A stretch of 64,000 nucleotides of DNA from Pseudovirgaria hyperparasitica (Eukaryota; Ascomycota; Dothideomycetes; Acrospermales; Acrospermaceae), in assembly GCF_010093815.1 (NCBI RefSeq), contig NW_022985551.1:377259-441258 (forward strand), in the 5' to 3' direction. The notes beneath the pieces are model-generated. The model was not told the origin of the DNA, ran no database searches, and worked only from the letters and a program-made list of their open reading frames with translations. Shown here piece by piece: positions 12,362-23,351 of this stretch. How positions within the stretch are numbered: the stretch's first letter is position 1; each line of letters begins with the position of its first letter. The translations under genes and the position numbers were made by a program.

Positions 12362-13008
12362 CTAGGTAAATATTAGTATACTTACTAAGGCTATAGCTAG
12401 CGCACTATTAAGGATATATATCTCCTTTAATAGCTAGATAACATGATAGTAGAGATTTACCCTAATAGGGTATTATATTTATTTTATAGACGTAGAAGGT
12501 AAGACTATTATATCGTGAAGTTTAGCTACTAAGGAATAAGTCTACTAATAAATATTACTACTATAGGCGAATTCCACGACTTTCTACTTAACCTACTAGA
12601 GATAATAGGTACCTATATAGGCTTAAATTACGCTAAACTTACTCTCTCTATACTTAATTAATATAATCTTACGGTAAAGAATATTAGCTACTTTATACTT
12701 AACTCTACTTTAAATAATAATACCGCTATAGAGTATATTTATAAGGAACTCTAGCTAGGAGTTAGCTCCGGAGATAATTAGCACCTAAATCTTTATATTC
12801 GGTACTTCCACTATATTATTAACCTTATTATAAAGAGTATCCTATTTAGGAAGGATAAGCTCGCTTACAAAGATATACTAGATTCTAAAGATAAGGATAT
12901 ATTAATTAAGGAATGGCGTAGATTTAGGCCTCTTAGTATTCTTTTTACTATTATCTAGTATATTAATACTCTAGAACGCTTACGGCGATTCCACGACATT
13001 TAGAGAGA
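12362..13008 (+). pseudogene. hAT transposase, central (RNase H-like) fragment
   Basis: This continues the frame broken at 5001. It reads RIYISFNS then GYYIYFIDVEGK, matching the hAT catalytic core in which an ISFD-W motif is followed by a HFID-G-K segment; the D of ISFD is now N. Further on, YFHYIINLIIKSILF matches the C/H-x-H-I-x-NL region (family form: RCxxHxINLxxxxFLF) with Cys/His turned to Tyr. The fragment ends in RRFHDI at the AGAGA target site of element C and resumes at 20798 in the same frame. Confidence 0.75.
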
Positions 13009-13210
13009 TGTAATAGATATAACCAAGGTGTTACTACAATGGTAACCAAGATATATTATGATTTAACTTAGAGAGAATAGGGATAAGCCGTATAGTTATA
13101 GCTTTAAGTATAGTCTTAAGCGAGGTCACGTGATACCCCTATACTAGTCTCTATCCGTCCCGGCTCCGTTATATAATACTAGAGATAAGGTAAAGCCGAA
13201 GTCTATAATA
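13009..13210 (-). repeat. Element C 3' LTR (202 bp)
   Basis: On the plus strand it runs from TGTAATAGATATAACC to AAGTCTATAATA (ending CA in the other copy). Same length as 20591-20792, with only scattered differences. Confidence 0.92.
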
Positions 13211-13367
13211 TACCCTTGTTCTCTAGGATCGTCCTAGGGACTAGCTTAGTGTTTTATATAATGATAACCGGCTCGGTTAGGTCTTGGGTTTACGGTCTTT
13301 ATATCGTACTATATAATAACCGTAGGGCTATATATTCCTTCTAGCAAGGTAGTAGCTTTTTATAGTA

Positions 13368-13533
13368 GCGTCCTAGCGGTCACGTGGCGGTTACGTAGCG
13401 GAGGTTAGTTCCTTATATCACGGCGTCGTAGGTTATATAATCGCAAGATAGTAGAATCCTATAGTTGCGTCGTAGCGGTTATATAGCGGAGGTAGACTCC
13501 TCGTATCACGGCGTACCGCGTCGGGTTATATAA
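13368..13533 (+). repeat. Two ~70-bp tandem copies upstream of the element C antisense ORF, each ending in a TATA-like box
   Basis: Copies at 13368-13440 and 13463-13533 share TAGCGG, TAGCGGAGGT, TATCACGGCGT and end in GGTTATATAA. The second ends GGGTTATATAAAGG about 290 bp before the ATG of the plus-strand ORF, a position suitable for a promoter of that ORF. Confidence 0.65.
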
Positions 13534-13537
13534 AGGT

Positions 13538-13686
13538 AGGGTAGCCTACGCACGAACCGCGCGTCCTATTTTATTATTATCCATTTTAGGACTAGCTACT
13601 CTCCGGGCCAGGGGTCATGTAGTAGTAGTAGGGTAGCTTACGCACGACCCGCGTTTATTATTATTATTATCCATTTTAGGACCGGC
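13538..13686 (+). repeat. Direct repeat of ~58 bp in element C leader of the antisense ORF
   Basis: Copies at 13538-13596 and 13630-13686 share agggtagc.tacgcacga, then ccgcg, then ttattattatccattttagg and ac.ggc. They lie between the TATA-like boxes and the antisense ORF, consistent with a 5' leader. Confidence 0.7.
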
Positions 13687-13821
13687 TCTACCCCGGCCTA
13701 CACGATTTTCCCTAACGCGAGTATATAGGTCCCACGCCTAGCGACTTTCTTCTTCCTTAACTACCCTTACGCCTACTATCTCGATACCGCATAGTAGCTA
13801 CTATAATATTAGTAAACTCGC

Positions 13822-15417
13822 ATGCCACCTCGTAGCTTCCACACTATTATTATAAGCGCTCTAGGCCTAAATAGTCCTATTATAGAAACCGGCGCCGTCT
13901 CGGTAGTGGCTATAGGTGCTAGAGGTTAAGACCCTAACGATCGTCGCGCGCCTAGGCGCTAGGAACTAGCTAATTATACCGTGAGTAGGTTCTATCCCTA
14001 CGCCGTTCCTTATACTAACTAGATAGACTATTCCTTCTACCGCACCCTGATAGACTAAGTCTATTCGCCGTATAGAGCTATATATTATAGAGGGTAACTC
14101 GTTAGAAGATAAGTGTACCGAGTCCGTGTACTTTGTATATCGCATATATATAAAGGCCCTAGAGAAAACTAGGGTGCTTAGGTATATGCCGTCTCTACGC
14201 CGTGGCGGCGCCTACTAATCTTAGAGCGTAGCTATAAGCCTAGCCGCGGTACTAACTATATAAAGTACTATACGTCGAAGGGGATCTACTTATAGAATAC
14301 TAAGGAGCTCGCTATATACCCGGCCTTATATAAGGCGTAGAGTCGTCTTAAAAAGTTTATACACGAGTCGGTTAATAATAACTTTAGCTATATAACGGAT
14401 TATAGTAGTCGCGGCCTAGACCTAATAAAGCCTTCGTCCGGTAAGTAGCCGCGTATAAACTCTAAGTTCTACCGCCTATATAAGGACTATAAGTCTAACT
14501 TAGAGATTATCTATATCGCGCGACGTAACGCTAGCATCGTTAGTTAGGCTCCTATAATATCTTATCGTGGCGCCATAACGTTGTTTAAGCCGCCGTATCG
14601 CGGTAGTAGTAACCGTAGCTAGATTAGTAGCGTGATTTACTAGATGAATTAGTACATGTCCTATAACGAGGCCTAGATGGGTAAGCTACGCACTAGTATC
14701 GGCACCTTATAGGTATATAAGCTTTATAAGCCTAAATGCCTATTCTAACGCGTGACGTAGGGTACTATATAGTAAGTCGCGTCCGGGTTAGCCCGCCTAG
14801 CGAAGCCACCATCTCGCCATCTTATTACTTAGGTAGTTATAGAGGATAAGGAGCCCTTATTAGATAGTAGCCGCTCGCGCCGACCCTAGCCCGTAGACTA
14901 TAGGGAGTTACCGACTCGGAGCTCTCGCTATCGCCCTATTAGGCCCCCCCGGCTCCCTATCGCCGCCCCTCCTCGTGAGTCCTCGCCGTCTTATTATTAG
15001 CCCTAGACCCCTCCTCGCCACCGTGACCGCTCCTAGTCCTACGAGCGTCGTAGCCGGTCCTCCGCCCGCCGCGATCGGTCTCCCCGCCGTTATAACCGGT
15101 CGTATAACCATTAGAACCGGTTGTATAACCGTTAGGACCGGTCGTACAACCGTCGCCGTCGCTTAGGTAGCTATCGGCACCGTTCCTACGAGGATCGTTA
15201 AGCGTCGCGCCGCTATTAGTCGCCGGCCTACCCCCGCTATAACCCTCCCGCGGACGAGTATGACTCGCCCTTACCACCCGCCTAGATTAATAGCCGCCGC
15301 CGTCGTTAGGAGACAGCCTAGGGGAGGACTAGGTAACTAACCTTATGTTAGGATTTGCGGATAAGGACGGCACCGGCCCCGGCGCCGTGTAAACCTAGGG
15401 TAGAGCTAGGTAAATAA
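13822..15417 (+). pseudogene. Element C antisense ORF (~530 codons) with Arg/Ser/Tyr-rich tail
   Basis: From ATG 13822 (MPPRSFHTIIISALG) one plus-strand frame runs to TAA 15415-15417. It is broken only by TAA/TAG codons that fit lost Gln or Trp. The middle part is ordinary hydrophilic protein (KSNLEIIYIARRNASIV, then YNEAxMGKLRTSIGTL). The C-terminal third is low complexity: DRSxSYERRSRSSARRDRSP, then repeated YNRxYN and NRLYNR units, resembling an RS-type or nucleic-acid-binding tail. It is antisense to gag-pol and ends about 150 bp from the end of pol, tail-to-tail. Upstream lie tandem repeats with TATA-like ends. I do not recognise a family; gag-like or host-derived origins are both possible. 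Confidence 0.65.
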
Positions 15418-15559
15418 CCTTTTTCATGTCTTAAGGCGGGTGTCGGTTTATTATTAGGTTATACTAGGTACTAGCGTTCGGTGTTTATTTCTTTCTTTCC
15501 TAAAATCTCTACTCTTATATTAGATTATCGGGGCCGCCGTAGGCCTATAATAGTAGAGT

Positions 15560-18500
15560 AATATTACTACTTAGGGATGTGTTAGAGTCGTAGGCCGTTA
15601 TATAATCGAGCGTCGCCATATCTAGACTCGAACTAGTCTAGCGCCTTAGTGTCTTCTACGTCCTTAAGTAGGACCTATATCGGTTATAACTACCCTTTCT
15701 ACTTTATAAGCACCTATCACTTATTCCGCCCCCGTGCATTTTTCGTACATAGAATATCCTTAACCTTATACTCCGCGACGTCCTCGTCTACTTCGTTAAG
15801 CTTAAGCGCTAGGCCCGGGCGGGTATTAAGCTACTCTTAGCTAGGTAGGGGGTCCTCTACGGCGCGCTTAATAAGGCTTATATAGACCGTTTTATAAAGG
15901 TCTCCGGGGAGGTCGAGGGTTACTATTAAGGGGGTAGGTTAGGCTATAACCCGGTATTTTACCTATAGCTAGTTAAGCTTCTAGCTTAGGTGGTTAGTCT
16001 TCACGTTCCGGAGGGAGAACTATACTATATTACCGACCTTAAAACGCTCGGCCGGGCGTTATAACCGGTTTACCGAGTCTTAGGAGCGCTACTCGGCCTA
16101 GATAATAGCCGCTTAAGCTAAGGTAGTGCTATCCTAAAGGTATTTAAGGAAATTCATAGCCCGACCTTTTACCGAGGTCGTAGAGGCGTTAGAGAGTGGC
16201 TACCGTGGTAATAGTTTAACGTAGTATCCGTTTAGGAGTAAGTTTAGCGCTATACTGGTTACTAATAAGGTGCGGTTATTAAGGGCGAGCTAACATACCG
16301 GGAGATATTCCGGCTAGTTAGTTTACTCGAAAGTCACCATAACGCGTAGTATAGCCTGCACCTCCTGGTTCGCACGCTTAGTACCGCCGTCTATCTACGG
16401 GTAGTAGGCTATAGAGAGGTCCTAGCGTATACCTATTATGGAGTAGAGGGTTATCTAGACCTACCTAAGCTAGTCCGAGCCCTGGTCTATGATTATCGAC
16501 TAGGAGAACCCCCGGAAACGCCACCACGTATTATAGAACCGCGTAGCGTAGTCTTCGGCCACTATAGAGGTTATCGCCTCTAGCTAAATAAACTTTAAGA
16601 GCTAGTCTGTAATAATAAGAAGATATTAGGGCCGGAACGGGTCTAATTAGGGGAGGTTAGTTATAAAATCTATAGAAATTTAGGACTAGAACCGGTCTAG
16701 CGTTAGAAGAGGCTAGAGGAGGCTAGGGGCCTTACGTCGGTTTACGTGGGCCCTATAGTAGTTATAGTTTCGTATGAACTATCGGATATTAGTCTATATC
16801 TACTCCTAGTAGTACTCCCGCTAAATAGCTACGTAAGTCTCGTTCTTACTAGGATAGCCCGTAAGGGGGGAGGTATAGGACTTCTAGATAATAGTCGTGG
16901 TAAGGGGTTCCTACTCGGGCACCTAAATGACCCCCCGCTATATTAGTATTCTATATACTAATATAGCGTAGTCTATAACCTATTTAGTAGTAAGTGCCTC
17001 TAGTAGAAAGAGGCGTACCCCGCCTACTACGGCCCTATAGCGGGCCTAGTATACTAGGACTAACCGAATGGCCTAGTCCTAGAGCTCCTAGAGATAGGGG
17101 TCGGTAAAGATGCTTCGTCCCTAGGGGAGATAGGACTCCCTAGAGCGGGTACTTACTAGTACTATTCTAATGGCCCGTAGGGTCATGAGCCGTCCCCTTA
17201 GGAGGGACTTTTTAGATAAGTTCTAGTTATAGCGGCTTAGGGTATCCGGGCGGGCCGCCTAGGATCCCGGCCGGTATACGAGGTCGTAGTTAAATAGTAT
17301 AAGCTAGTTGGACTATCGTTACTACCGTAGGATAAGAAGGTAAGACTTAGTAAAGTGCTCGAGGTTTTTATAGTCCGTATAGACCGTAAAGGGGTAGTAG
17401 ACGCTTTAGAGCTTAGGTTCCTACGCCTAGAGGCACTAAACTACTATAAGGAGCTCCTTATTATAGATTATATAGTTCCGCTAAGCGGCCGTAAGGGCCG
17501 CGGAATAGTAGGCTACCGGGTACTAAATACCCCGAACCTTTTAGGATAGGTATCTACCCGCCGCGTGTCCGGAGTAATCCGCCTCGACTATTATATTATA
17601 TATCTCGTCCTAGGACTAGAGGATTAGCCCGGTAATAAAAGCGTTCTTTAGTATATTAAACGCGCGGTCCTTAGCCAGGCCCTAGTAGAAGGCCGTCCCG
17701 GCCTTAGTAAGGGCGTAGAGTAGGGCCGCTATAGTAGAGAAGTTAGGGAGGAAGTTACGGTAGAAGTTTACGAACCTAAAAAACCGCCGGACACCCTAGA
17801 CCGTAGTCGGGGGCTTCTAGTCCCGGATAGCGGTAATCTTCTCCGGGTTAGGGCGGATTAACTCCCTAGTAGTAATAACGTAATCTAGGTACCAGACCTC
17901 CTTAGTAGTAAAACGGCATTTAGTAAGGTCGTAGTAAAGGTCCGCCTTTATAAGGAGAGATAGAATAGTTTTTACGGCGGCCTAGTGGTCTTCTAACGTA
18001 CCCGGGGTATATATAAGGACATTATCGAGATACGCTATATAGGTAACCCCGAGGACCCCGCTTAGTACCCCGTTAATATAGCGCTAGAAGAAGGTAGAGG
18101 CGCCGGAGAGACTAAAAGGGAGAACTATCTATTTAAAGAGGCCGAACCGGGTGCGGAAGACCGTCTTATATTCGTCCCCGGTAGTAACCCGTAGTTTATA
18201 AAATGCTACCCGGATGTCTACCTTACTAAACCACGATATATTACTAATGGTGTATAGGGTCTCGCGTATAAGTAGTAGCGGGTATCGGTCCTATTTAGTA
18301 ATACTATTAAGGGCCCTATAGTCGATATATAGCCGCTACTTCCCTCCCGGCTTAGGGATAAGGAGTACTAGCGCCCCGGCCGCTAAGGAGCTAGCCTATA
18401 TCTATCCCTTATCTATAAGATCCGTAAGCTAGCGACGGAGCTCCATAAGTTATTCCCGAGACATGGCGTAGAGCGGTCCCTAGGGGAGGTTTATAGGGGT

Positions 18501-19500
18501 TCCCACCGGTATAGACTTAATATAGATATAGTAGTTAGTGTTCCCTCTATGGGGAGGTAGCGCTAACGCCTTTTCCTTATTAAAGAGATTATAGTAGGCG
18601 TATAGTATTAACGGGAGCGGGTACCCATCCTCCGTAAGCTCGGTCGCGTTCTAGTCGGGTACCGGAGGTAACTAGGGGAGCATAAGTTATAGGAGGCGGG
18701 TAACGTCGCGGATACTAGTAGCGACTACTCGCCCACGGCGGTAAGCCGTCTCTAGACCCCTAGGAATACGGCCCTTCTCGGTAAGGACCCGGATACTTAT
18801 TAGGCGCCTATAGGCATTAATATCCTGGGCTATAAGGCCGTGGGCGCGGTAAAGCGTGATTTCGCCTACGTGTATATTAATAACGGCGCCGGCCTAGTAG
18901 AGCCACGGGCTCCCGAGGATGAGGTCCCGGTCTAGCCCGGGTACTATATAGGCGGTAAGGTGTTATCGCCACCCCGCGATATTATACTAGATAGTAACGA
19001 CTTCCGTAATCTCTGGTCCTAACGCTCCGTTAGCGGCGAGAGCTACTTAATAACGTGGGACCGAGATGCGCGACTTAGCTACGTCCGCCGTAAGGGCCGG
19101 GCTAACTACCGTGAAACACTCGTACCCTATATCTACTAAGGCGTCTATATACTTCCTATTCTAGAGGAATAGCGATATAACGGGTAGGGGTCCGTCTATA
19201 ACCCGAGCGGGCGCGCTATCCTCTAGGTCGGAGCCGTTATCCGGGTCGCCTATAGCTTTATTCCTTACCGAATATAGTAATATCCCCTAACCCGGGCTTT
19301 AGTAGGGGGCTATACTTCCCCCGCCTTAGAGTCGGAATTAGTATTATTCTAAGCCGGGGCCGTAACCTTAAGCGCTCGTATATTAATAGCGTTTAGATAG
19401 CCCTAGTATTAGTAGCTAGCCTAGCCGCACCGGGTATACACGCCCGCCGTACGGCGCTTCTAGAATAAGTCCTTTAGGATCCACGAAGGAGTCTCTTTCT
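15560..19500 (-). pseudogene. pol: Element C pol (PR-RT-RNase H-integrase-chromodomain)
   Basis: Minus-strand frame shared by protease, RT and chromodomain. Protease at about 19085-19150 reads YIDALVDIGYECFTVVSPAL (DTG changed to DIG). RT has YLDNVLIYTPGT at about 18000-18030, with the second catalytic Asp now Asn. Integrase at about 16340-16700 contains FITNLP, then YYPxIDGGTKRANQEVQAIL, a decayed HPQTDG motif. A chromodomain at about 15620-15775 reads AEYKVKDIL then NKWVLIKWKGQL and is well preserved. Small plus-strand ORFs across this interval, such as 15649-15840, are shadows of these domains. Confidence 0.87.
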
Positions 19501-19559
19501 TCTTAACCCTATCTCTACCCTTTACTATTAGGGACATGGCTTACTCCTTACTCTTTATC

Positions 19560-20440
19560 TTAACGGCCTTAATAGTAACCACCGACATTGTCGTATCGCC
19601 GTCCTTATCCTTACTAGGCCTATTTTAAGGTGCGGCGCTTTACCTAGTGCGGAGCCGGAATAACTCTATATCTATACTAATATCCCGAAGGCGGCCTATG
19701 GCGGCCTCGTACTAGTCCGGGAGGCCCCGGTTTAGGGCTACTACCCGGGTCTCCTAGTTAAGGCTATTCTAGAGCCGTATAAGCTTCTAGTTATTAGCCT
19801 AGTATATTCCTCTAGCCTCCTAGAGGGCGGTATAGAACCGTACGAAGTACTCTATAAACGGCTTCTTTACCTTTTACGTAATTATATTTAACCGCTAGAG
19901 GGCCCGCTCTTTAGTATGTGTGTCTCCGAACTAGAATTTAAGGTAGTCTAAGAACGCGTGCGGGTTCTAGTCGCCGTTTAGCCCTCTAGTAGAATATACG
20001 GCGCTAACCCCCCTCTATATCTTAGGCGCTAGATTAGCCTAAATAAGGGCTATTTAGTCCCTATAGATACCGATAAAGTTAGTGTCCCGGGTAATCTTAT
20101 ACCGTATTATAACGGACTATATATGGAAGAGGGCCTTAGACCCGTTGTACGGGTCGCTAAGGGGGAGAGGCTTCCTCTTAGGAGCCCGGTCGAGTATAAT
20201 ATACGGCGTAGGAAGTAGTAAGGCGGGAGCGCGTGTAGAAAAGGCTAGTTCGGGCCCGTATAGGCGTTAGGGTGCTACCGGGGAGGAGTCGGGCTAGGGT
20301 AGGGACGAGTCGCTATAAGTTAAGGTGGCGGGAGTATAACTATATAACTTAACCGTAAGGAGGCGGGCGTCGATACGTTATAGAGCCGTATAGACGCTAT
20401 ATTTAATGTTAGATATCCGAGACTCGCTTACCGCTTAGGC
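19560..20440 (-). pseudogene. gag: Element C gag
   Basis: The minus strand reads LSDPYNGSKALFHIxSVI, then FLDYLKFQFGDTHTKERAL, then KKPFIEYFVRFYTALQEA (allowing for RIP stops), the typical layout of a Retrotrans_gag capsid domain. It is in a different frame from pol, so frameshifting or reinitiation was probably used. I could not identify a zinc knuckle with certainty. Start codon uncertain. Confidence 0.7.
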
Positions 20441-20590
20441 GGCCGTAATAGACTCGTAGATAGACTATATCTTATCCCGAAAGCTAAGGAAGGAGTTAGA
20501 GAGTTACCGCATTAGATTAGAGTCTTACGGGTTAAGACTATCTTATGCTATAAGGCCACGTATAGGAAGAGATAATTAAAGTTAAATTAA

Positions 20591-20792
20591 TATAATGGAT
20601 ATAACCAAGGTATTACTATAATGGTAACTAAGATATATTATAATTTAACTTAGAGAGAATAGGGATAAGCCGTATAGTTATAGCTTTAAGTATAGTCTTA
20701 AGCGAGGTCACGTGATACCCCTATACTAGTCTCCATCCGTCCCGGCTCCGTCATGTAATACTAGAGACAAGGTAAAGCCGAAGTCTATAACA
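20591..20792 (-). repeat. Element C 5' LTR (202 bp)
   Basis: On the minus strand it begins TGTTATAGACTTCGGC and ends at the gag leader. It is followed on the plus strand by the target duplication AGAGA. Confidence 0.92.
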
Positions 20793-20797
20793 AGAGA

Positions 20798-22090
20798 TAT
20801 TAATAATAGTCTTCCTACGCTAGGTACGTCACCCTATAGTATATATTCTATTACTTACCTCTATAGACTCTAATTTTAAGCTACTAGATATTATTATATC
20901 TATAAAGACATGATAGAATAGCTATATCTCCGCGATTAAGCGAGTAATCGAGCTTAGAGAAGCTCTCTACTAGTTCTCTTAATACTATATTAACCTAGTT
21001 ATATAACGTAAGAGAGTAAAAGAGATAGAGATAAAGTATAAGGAAGCTACGCGTATAAAGGTAGCCCGTAAGAGAAATAGGTATACTTAATTAAGTTACC
21101 TACCTAGTAGTTTAAGGAAGCGTTTAAGGCGTACTCTTAAGACTTAGGCTAAGAAAGAGGAGGCGATTAAGTTAGCTCTACTAATTAAGACTCCTATAAG
21201 GAGAGTTAATACTCGAAACTAGGAGCCTCTATTCGTCTAGATTAGTAGCCTTACTAAATATAACTAGGACGTGATAGGCTAGTATCTTAAGTTACTACTA
21301 CTACTCTAAGTTACTACTCGTCGCCTTAAGGGATATAGGTCTAATAGTAAGTTTAGGGCTATCTAGTAAGTTATCTCTATTATTACTTACCTTATAGAAC
21401 ATTTTAAGAGACTTAAAATATAGTATATAGTATCTAATTTAGTAAATGAAGATAAGATGACGGCGGAGACACTTACTAATAGTAACTACATGATTATTAC
21501 TATTAATAACAGCTGGCTAAAGATAAATAAATACTTTATGGTACTTAACGAGTCTCCCGCGTACTACACTACTATAAATCTTTATCTAAACCTTAAGACC
21601 TTCTATTAAAGCGCGTAGGACGACTTTAAAGATACTAAGTCTATCTTCTAGTAATATTAGTAGTAGTATAAGAGATAGTTAGCTGGCGAGGAGCCTATAT
21701 AGATATTAGCATTATCTATAATACCGCGAGTAGTATATTACGACTCTATTACCACGGATATTAATAGCTTTATCTCTTAGTACTCCGAATTACTAGAGAA
21801 AGAATAGTATAAGGTTATTAAGGATAAGCTTATCCGCTAGCGACGTGAACCTTCTATTAGCTATAATAGTAAATAGGCTAACGCGTTAATTACCTTCTAG
21901 ATAGCTCGTTAGAATAACTATCCTTAGCTAAGTTAACTAGTAATCGACGTCCTAAGTATCCTAGCCTTAAGTTATAAGTATGAACGTGCCTTTAGCGAGA
22001 CTAGCGATATAATTACTACTCGTCGAGTAAAGCTTTATCCTATAATAGTTCGGTATAAGGATTATAGACGTAGAATAGTAGTCTAATAGG
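20798..22090 (+). pseudogene. hAT transposase, C-terminal fragment with dimerisation domain
   Basis: The frame resumes after element C with NNSLPTLGTSPYSIY. It runs through a long hydrophilic region (KRKRNRYTQLSYLP-like after allowing for RIP stops). At about 21900-22080 it reaches the hAT C-terminal dimerisation motif: VIDVLSILALSYKYERAFS, family form W-x-L-S-xxAxDxLSIPAxSxxxERxFS, followed by RRVKL. Several TAG/TAA codons interrupt it and it is not functional. The segment after 22090 shares the 200-bp direct repeat found at 3800-4020. Confidence 0.8.
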
Positions 22091-22257
22091 TTATAGGAGG
22101 ATTCGGGAATATATTTAAAAGGGTAGTCTACTCTTCTAACGAGGTTGATTCCTAAAGAGTAGGAATTAAGTATATACGGCCTACTTATATAGTGGTCTCG
22201 CTTATTCTAGCTAGCTTACCCTAGGTCCACCTATTACGGACTATACTAGACTATAGT
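22050..22257 (+). repeat. direct repeat at the 3' end of the hAT element (copy of 3800-4020)
   Basis: Same-orientation copy of the segment left of the hAT element. It covers the last transposase codons and the 3' flank, up to actatactagactatag. Confidence 0.5.
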
Positions 22258-22280
22258 ATTCTAGTTAAGTCTATTCTAGT

Positions 22281-22776
22281 GTTAGCCCTAATAATATTCT
22301 TCTTCTTTTTATACTTTGCCCCGAAGTACTTAGCTATATATAAATCCGTAATTCTATAAGCGTTATGTTTATACGCGTATCTAATTAAATCTATATAATA
22401 TTATTGATAGTCTTTATATCGGTAAACTTAAGCTCTAGTTTACTTTTATTTATACACGCGCTTATCCCTTACTTTATAGCTACTACCTTAGAGATAGCTC
22501 CGCGGGTTATATAACTACTATATTAACTAAGCTTATATTTAGTTCTCTTATTCTAAATTTTCTTCTCTAGTATATCTACCTTACTCTTAAGGTAAGTCGT
22601 TAATTTATATACTATCTTCTTTAGTTTAGATCCGTTTGGGTCTAGAGTAGTCTATTTTTATTAGAGCTGGTTCTATATAATCTATTCGCGTTATTACGGT
22701 TACTAATTTAGCTTCTTTAATTACCTTTAAGGCTAAACGAGTATTCTACTCTTAGATCTCTAGCTAACGTATATAT
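22281..22776 (-). other. Remnant left of element D: probable 3' end of the split family G element
   Basis: No clear gene. By position this 0.5-kb stretch continues the family G element whose next part starts at 39527 after D is removed; the ATAG target duplication of D flanks the join. It should contain the 3' UTR and 3' LTR of that element, or the beginning of its antisense ORF. No partner LTR is available for comparison. Confidence 0.4.
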
Positions 22777-22780
22777 ATAG

Positions 22781-23152
22781 TATGGTGAGCCATCGCTACG
22801 TGTATCCCTTTTATAAATGGCTGTGTTCCTAGTATAGTAGTCGCGACGAACTCACAAGTATCTCTCCTAGGTATTATGAGTTCTCTTTGAACGCACGACT
22901 TCTTATTAGTTCTCTTTTACGATAGAACGGGTCTATATAATACTCTTAATTAATTCTTTAATAGCTAAGCCTAATAATTAATACCCATAGAGGCCTATAA
23001 ACGTAAGAAAAGGTTAAATAGTCGAATATTAGTGATGGGGGAAGCGCGCCGAGTAGAATGACCAAGGAAAACGCCCTCCTTAAATATATAATGAAGCCAT
23101 ATAATCGAGCTAGGGATATATACATATAGGGCTATAGGAGCGGCCTTCTATA
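22781..23152 (-). repeat. Element D 3' LTR (372 bp)
   Basis: Begins TATGGTGAGCCATCGC and ends CCTTCTATA. Differences from 39151-39522 are practically all transitions. Confidence 0.93.
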
Positions 23153-23298
23153 TATACCTCCCCGGCCTATAGAACTACTACCCTTAGTAGTATAGTAACC
23201 GTATAAGAAACCGTATAAAGAACGCCTAAAAGAAAGACCTTAATACGAATAAAATGCGCCCCTAGTAAACCTCTTAGCGCGGGTAAACCTTAGCCCGG

Positions 23299-23331
23299 AT
23301 TATTAGTTAAGGGCAGCCCTTAACTAATAAT
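23299..23331. repeat. Palindrome P1 (16-bp arms, 1-base centre)
   Basis: Perfect inverted repeat: arm ATTATTAGTTAAGGGC, centre A. It lies 147 bp inside the 3' LTR of D, just past the end of the accessory ORF. Confidence 0.9.
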
Positions 23332-23351
23332 TAGGTAGGTTTTTAGGCGCC

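Larger units (their letters stand above)
13009..20792 (-). mobile_element. Element C: complete Ty3/gypsy chromovirus with antisense ORF, inserted in hAT
   Basis: A 7,784-bp element with 202-bp LTRs at 13009-13210 and 20591-20792, flanked by AGAGA (13004-13008 and 20793-20797). Gag and pol are on the minus strand (about 20440 to 15560). The remaining 2.3 kb at the 3' end of the element carries an ORF on the plus strand plus tandem repeats. The insertion sits in the hAT transposase gene, whose frame resumes when the element and one AGAGA are removed. Confidence 0.92.
4010..22280 (+). mobile_element. hAT DNA transposon, split by two nested LTR elements (B and C)
   Basis: Three collinear plus-strand fragments (4308-5001, 12362-13008, 20798-22090) encode consecutive parts of one hAT transposase. 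They are separated by complete LTR elements, each flanked by a 5-bp target duplication. Removing element and one duplication rejoins the coding frame without a shift at both places. Possible terminal inverted repeats are TTAGAATAGTCTATATAG near 4007 and, reverse complemented, ACTAGAATAGACTTAACTAG ending at 22280. They are imperfect and I found no matching 8-bp target duplication, so the outer ends are provisional. Confidence 0.7.

Noticed and set aside
14908-15277. Small ORFs on the minus and plus strands at 14908-15111, 14957-15277 and 14975-15166
   Set aside because: They overlap the C antisense frame in other phases. The GC-rich repeat tail of that ORF simply has few stops in all frames.
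15649-15840. Plus-strand ORF of 63 codons
   Set aside because: It is the shadow of the well-preserved chromodomain of element C on the minus strand.
16746-20270. Plus-strand ORFs at 16746, 17355 and 20082
   Set aside because: They are antisense to integrase, RNase H and gag of element C.
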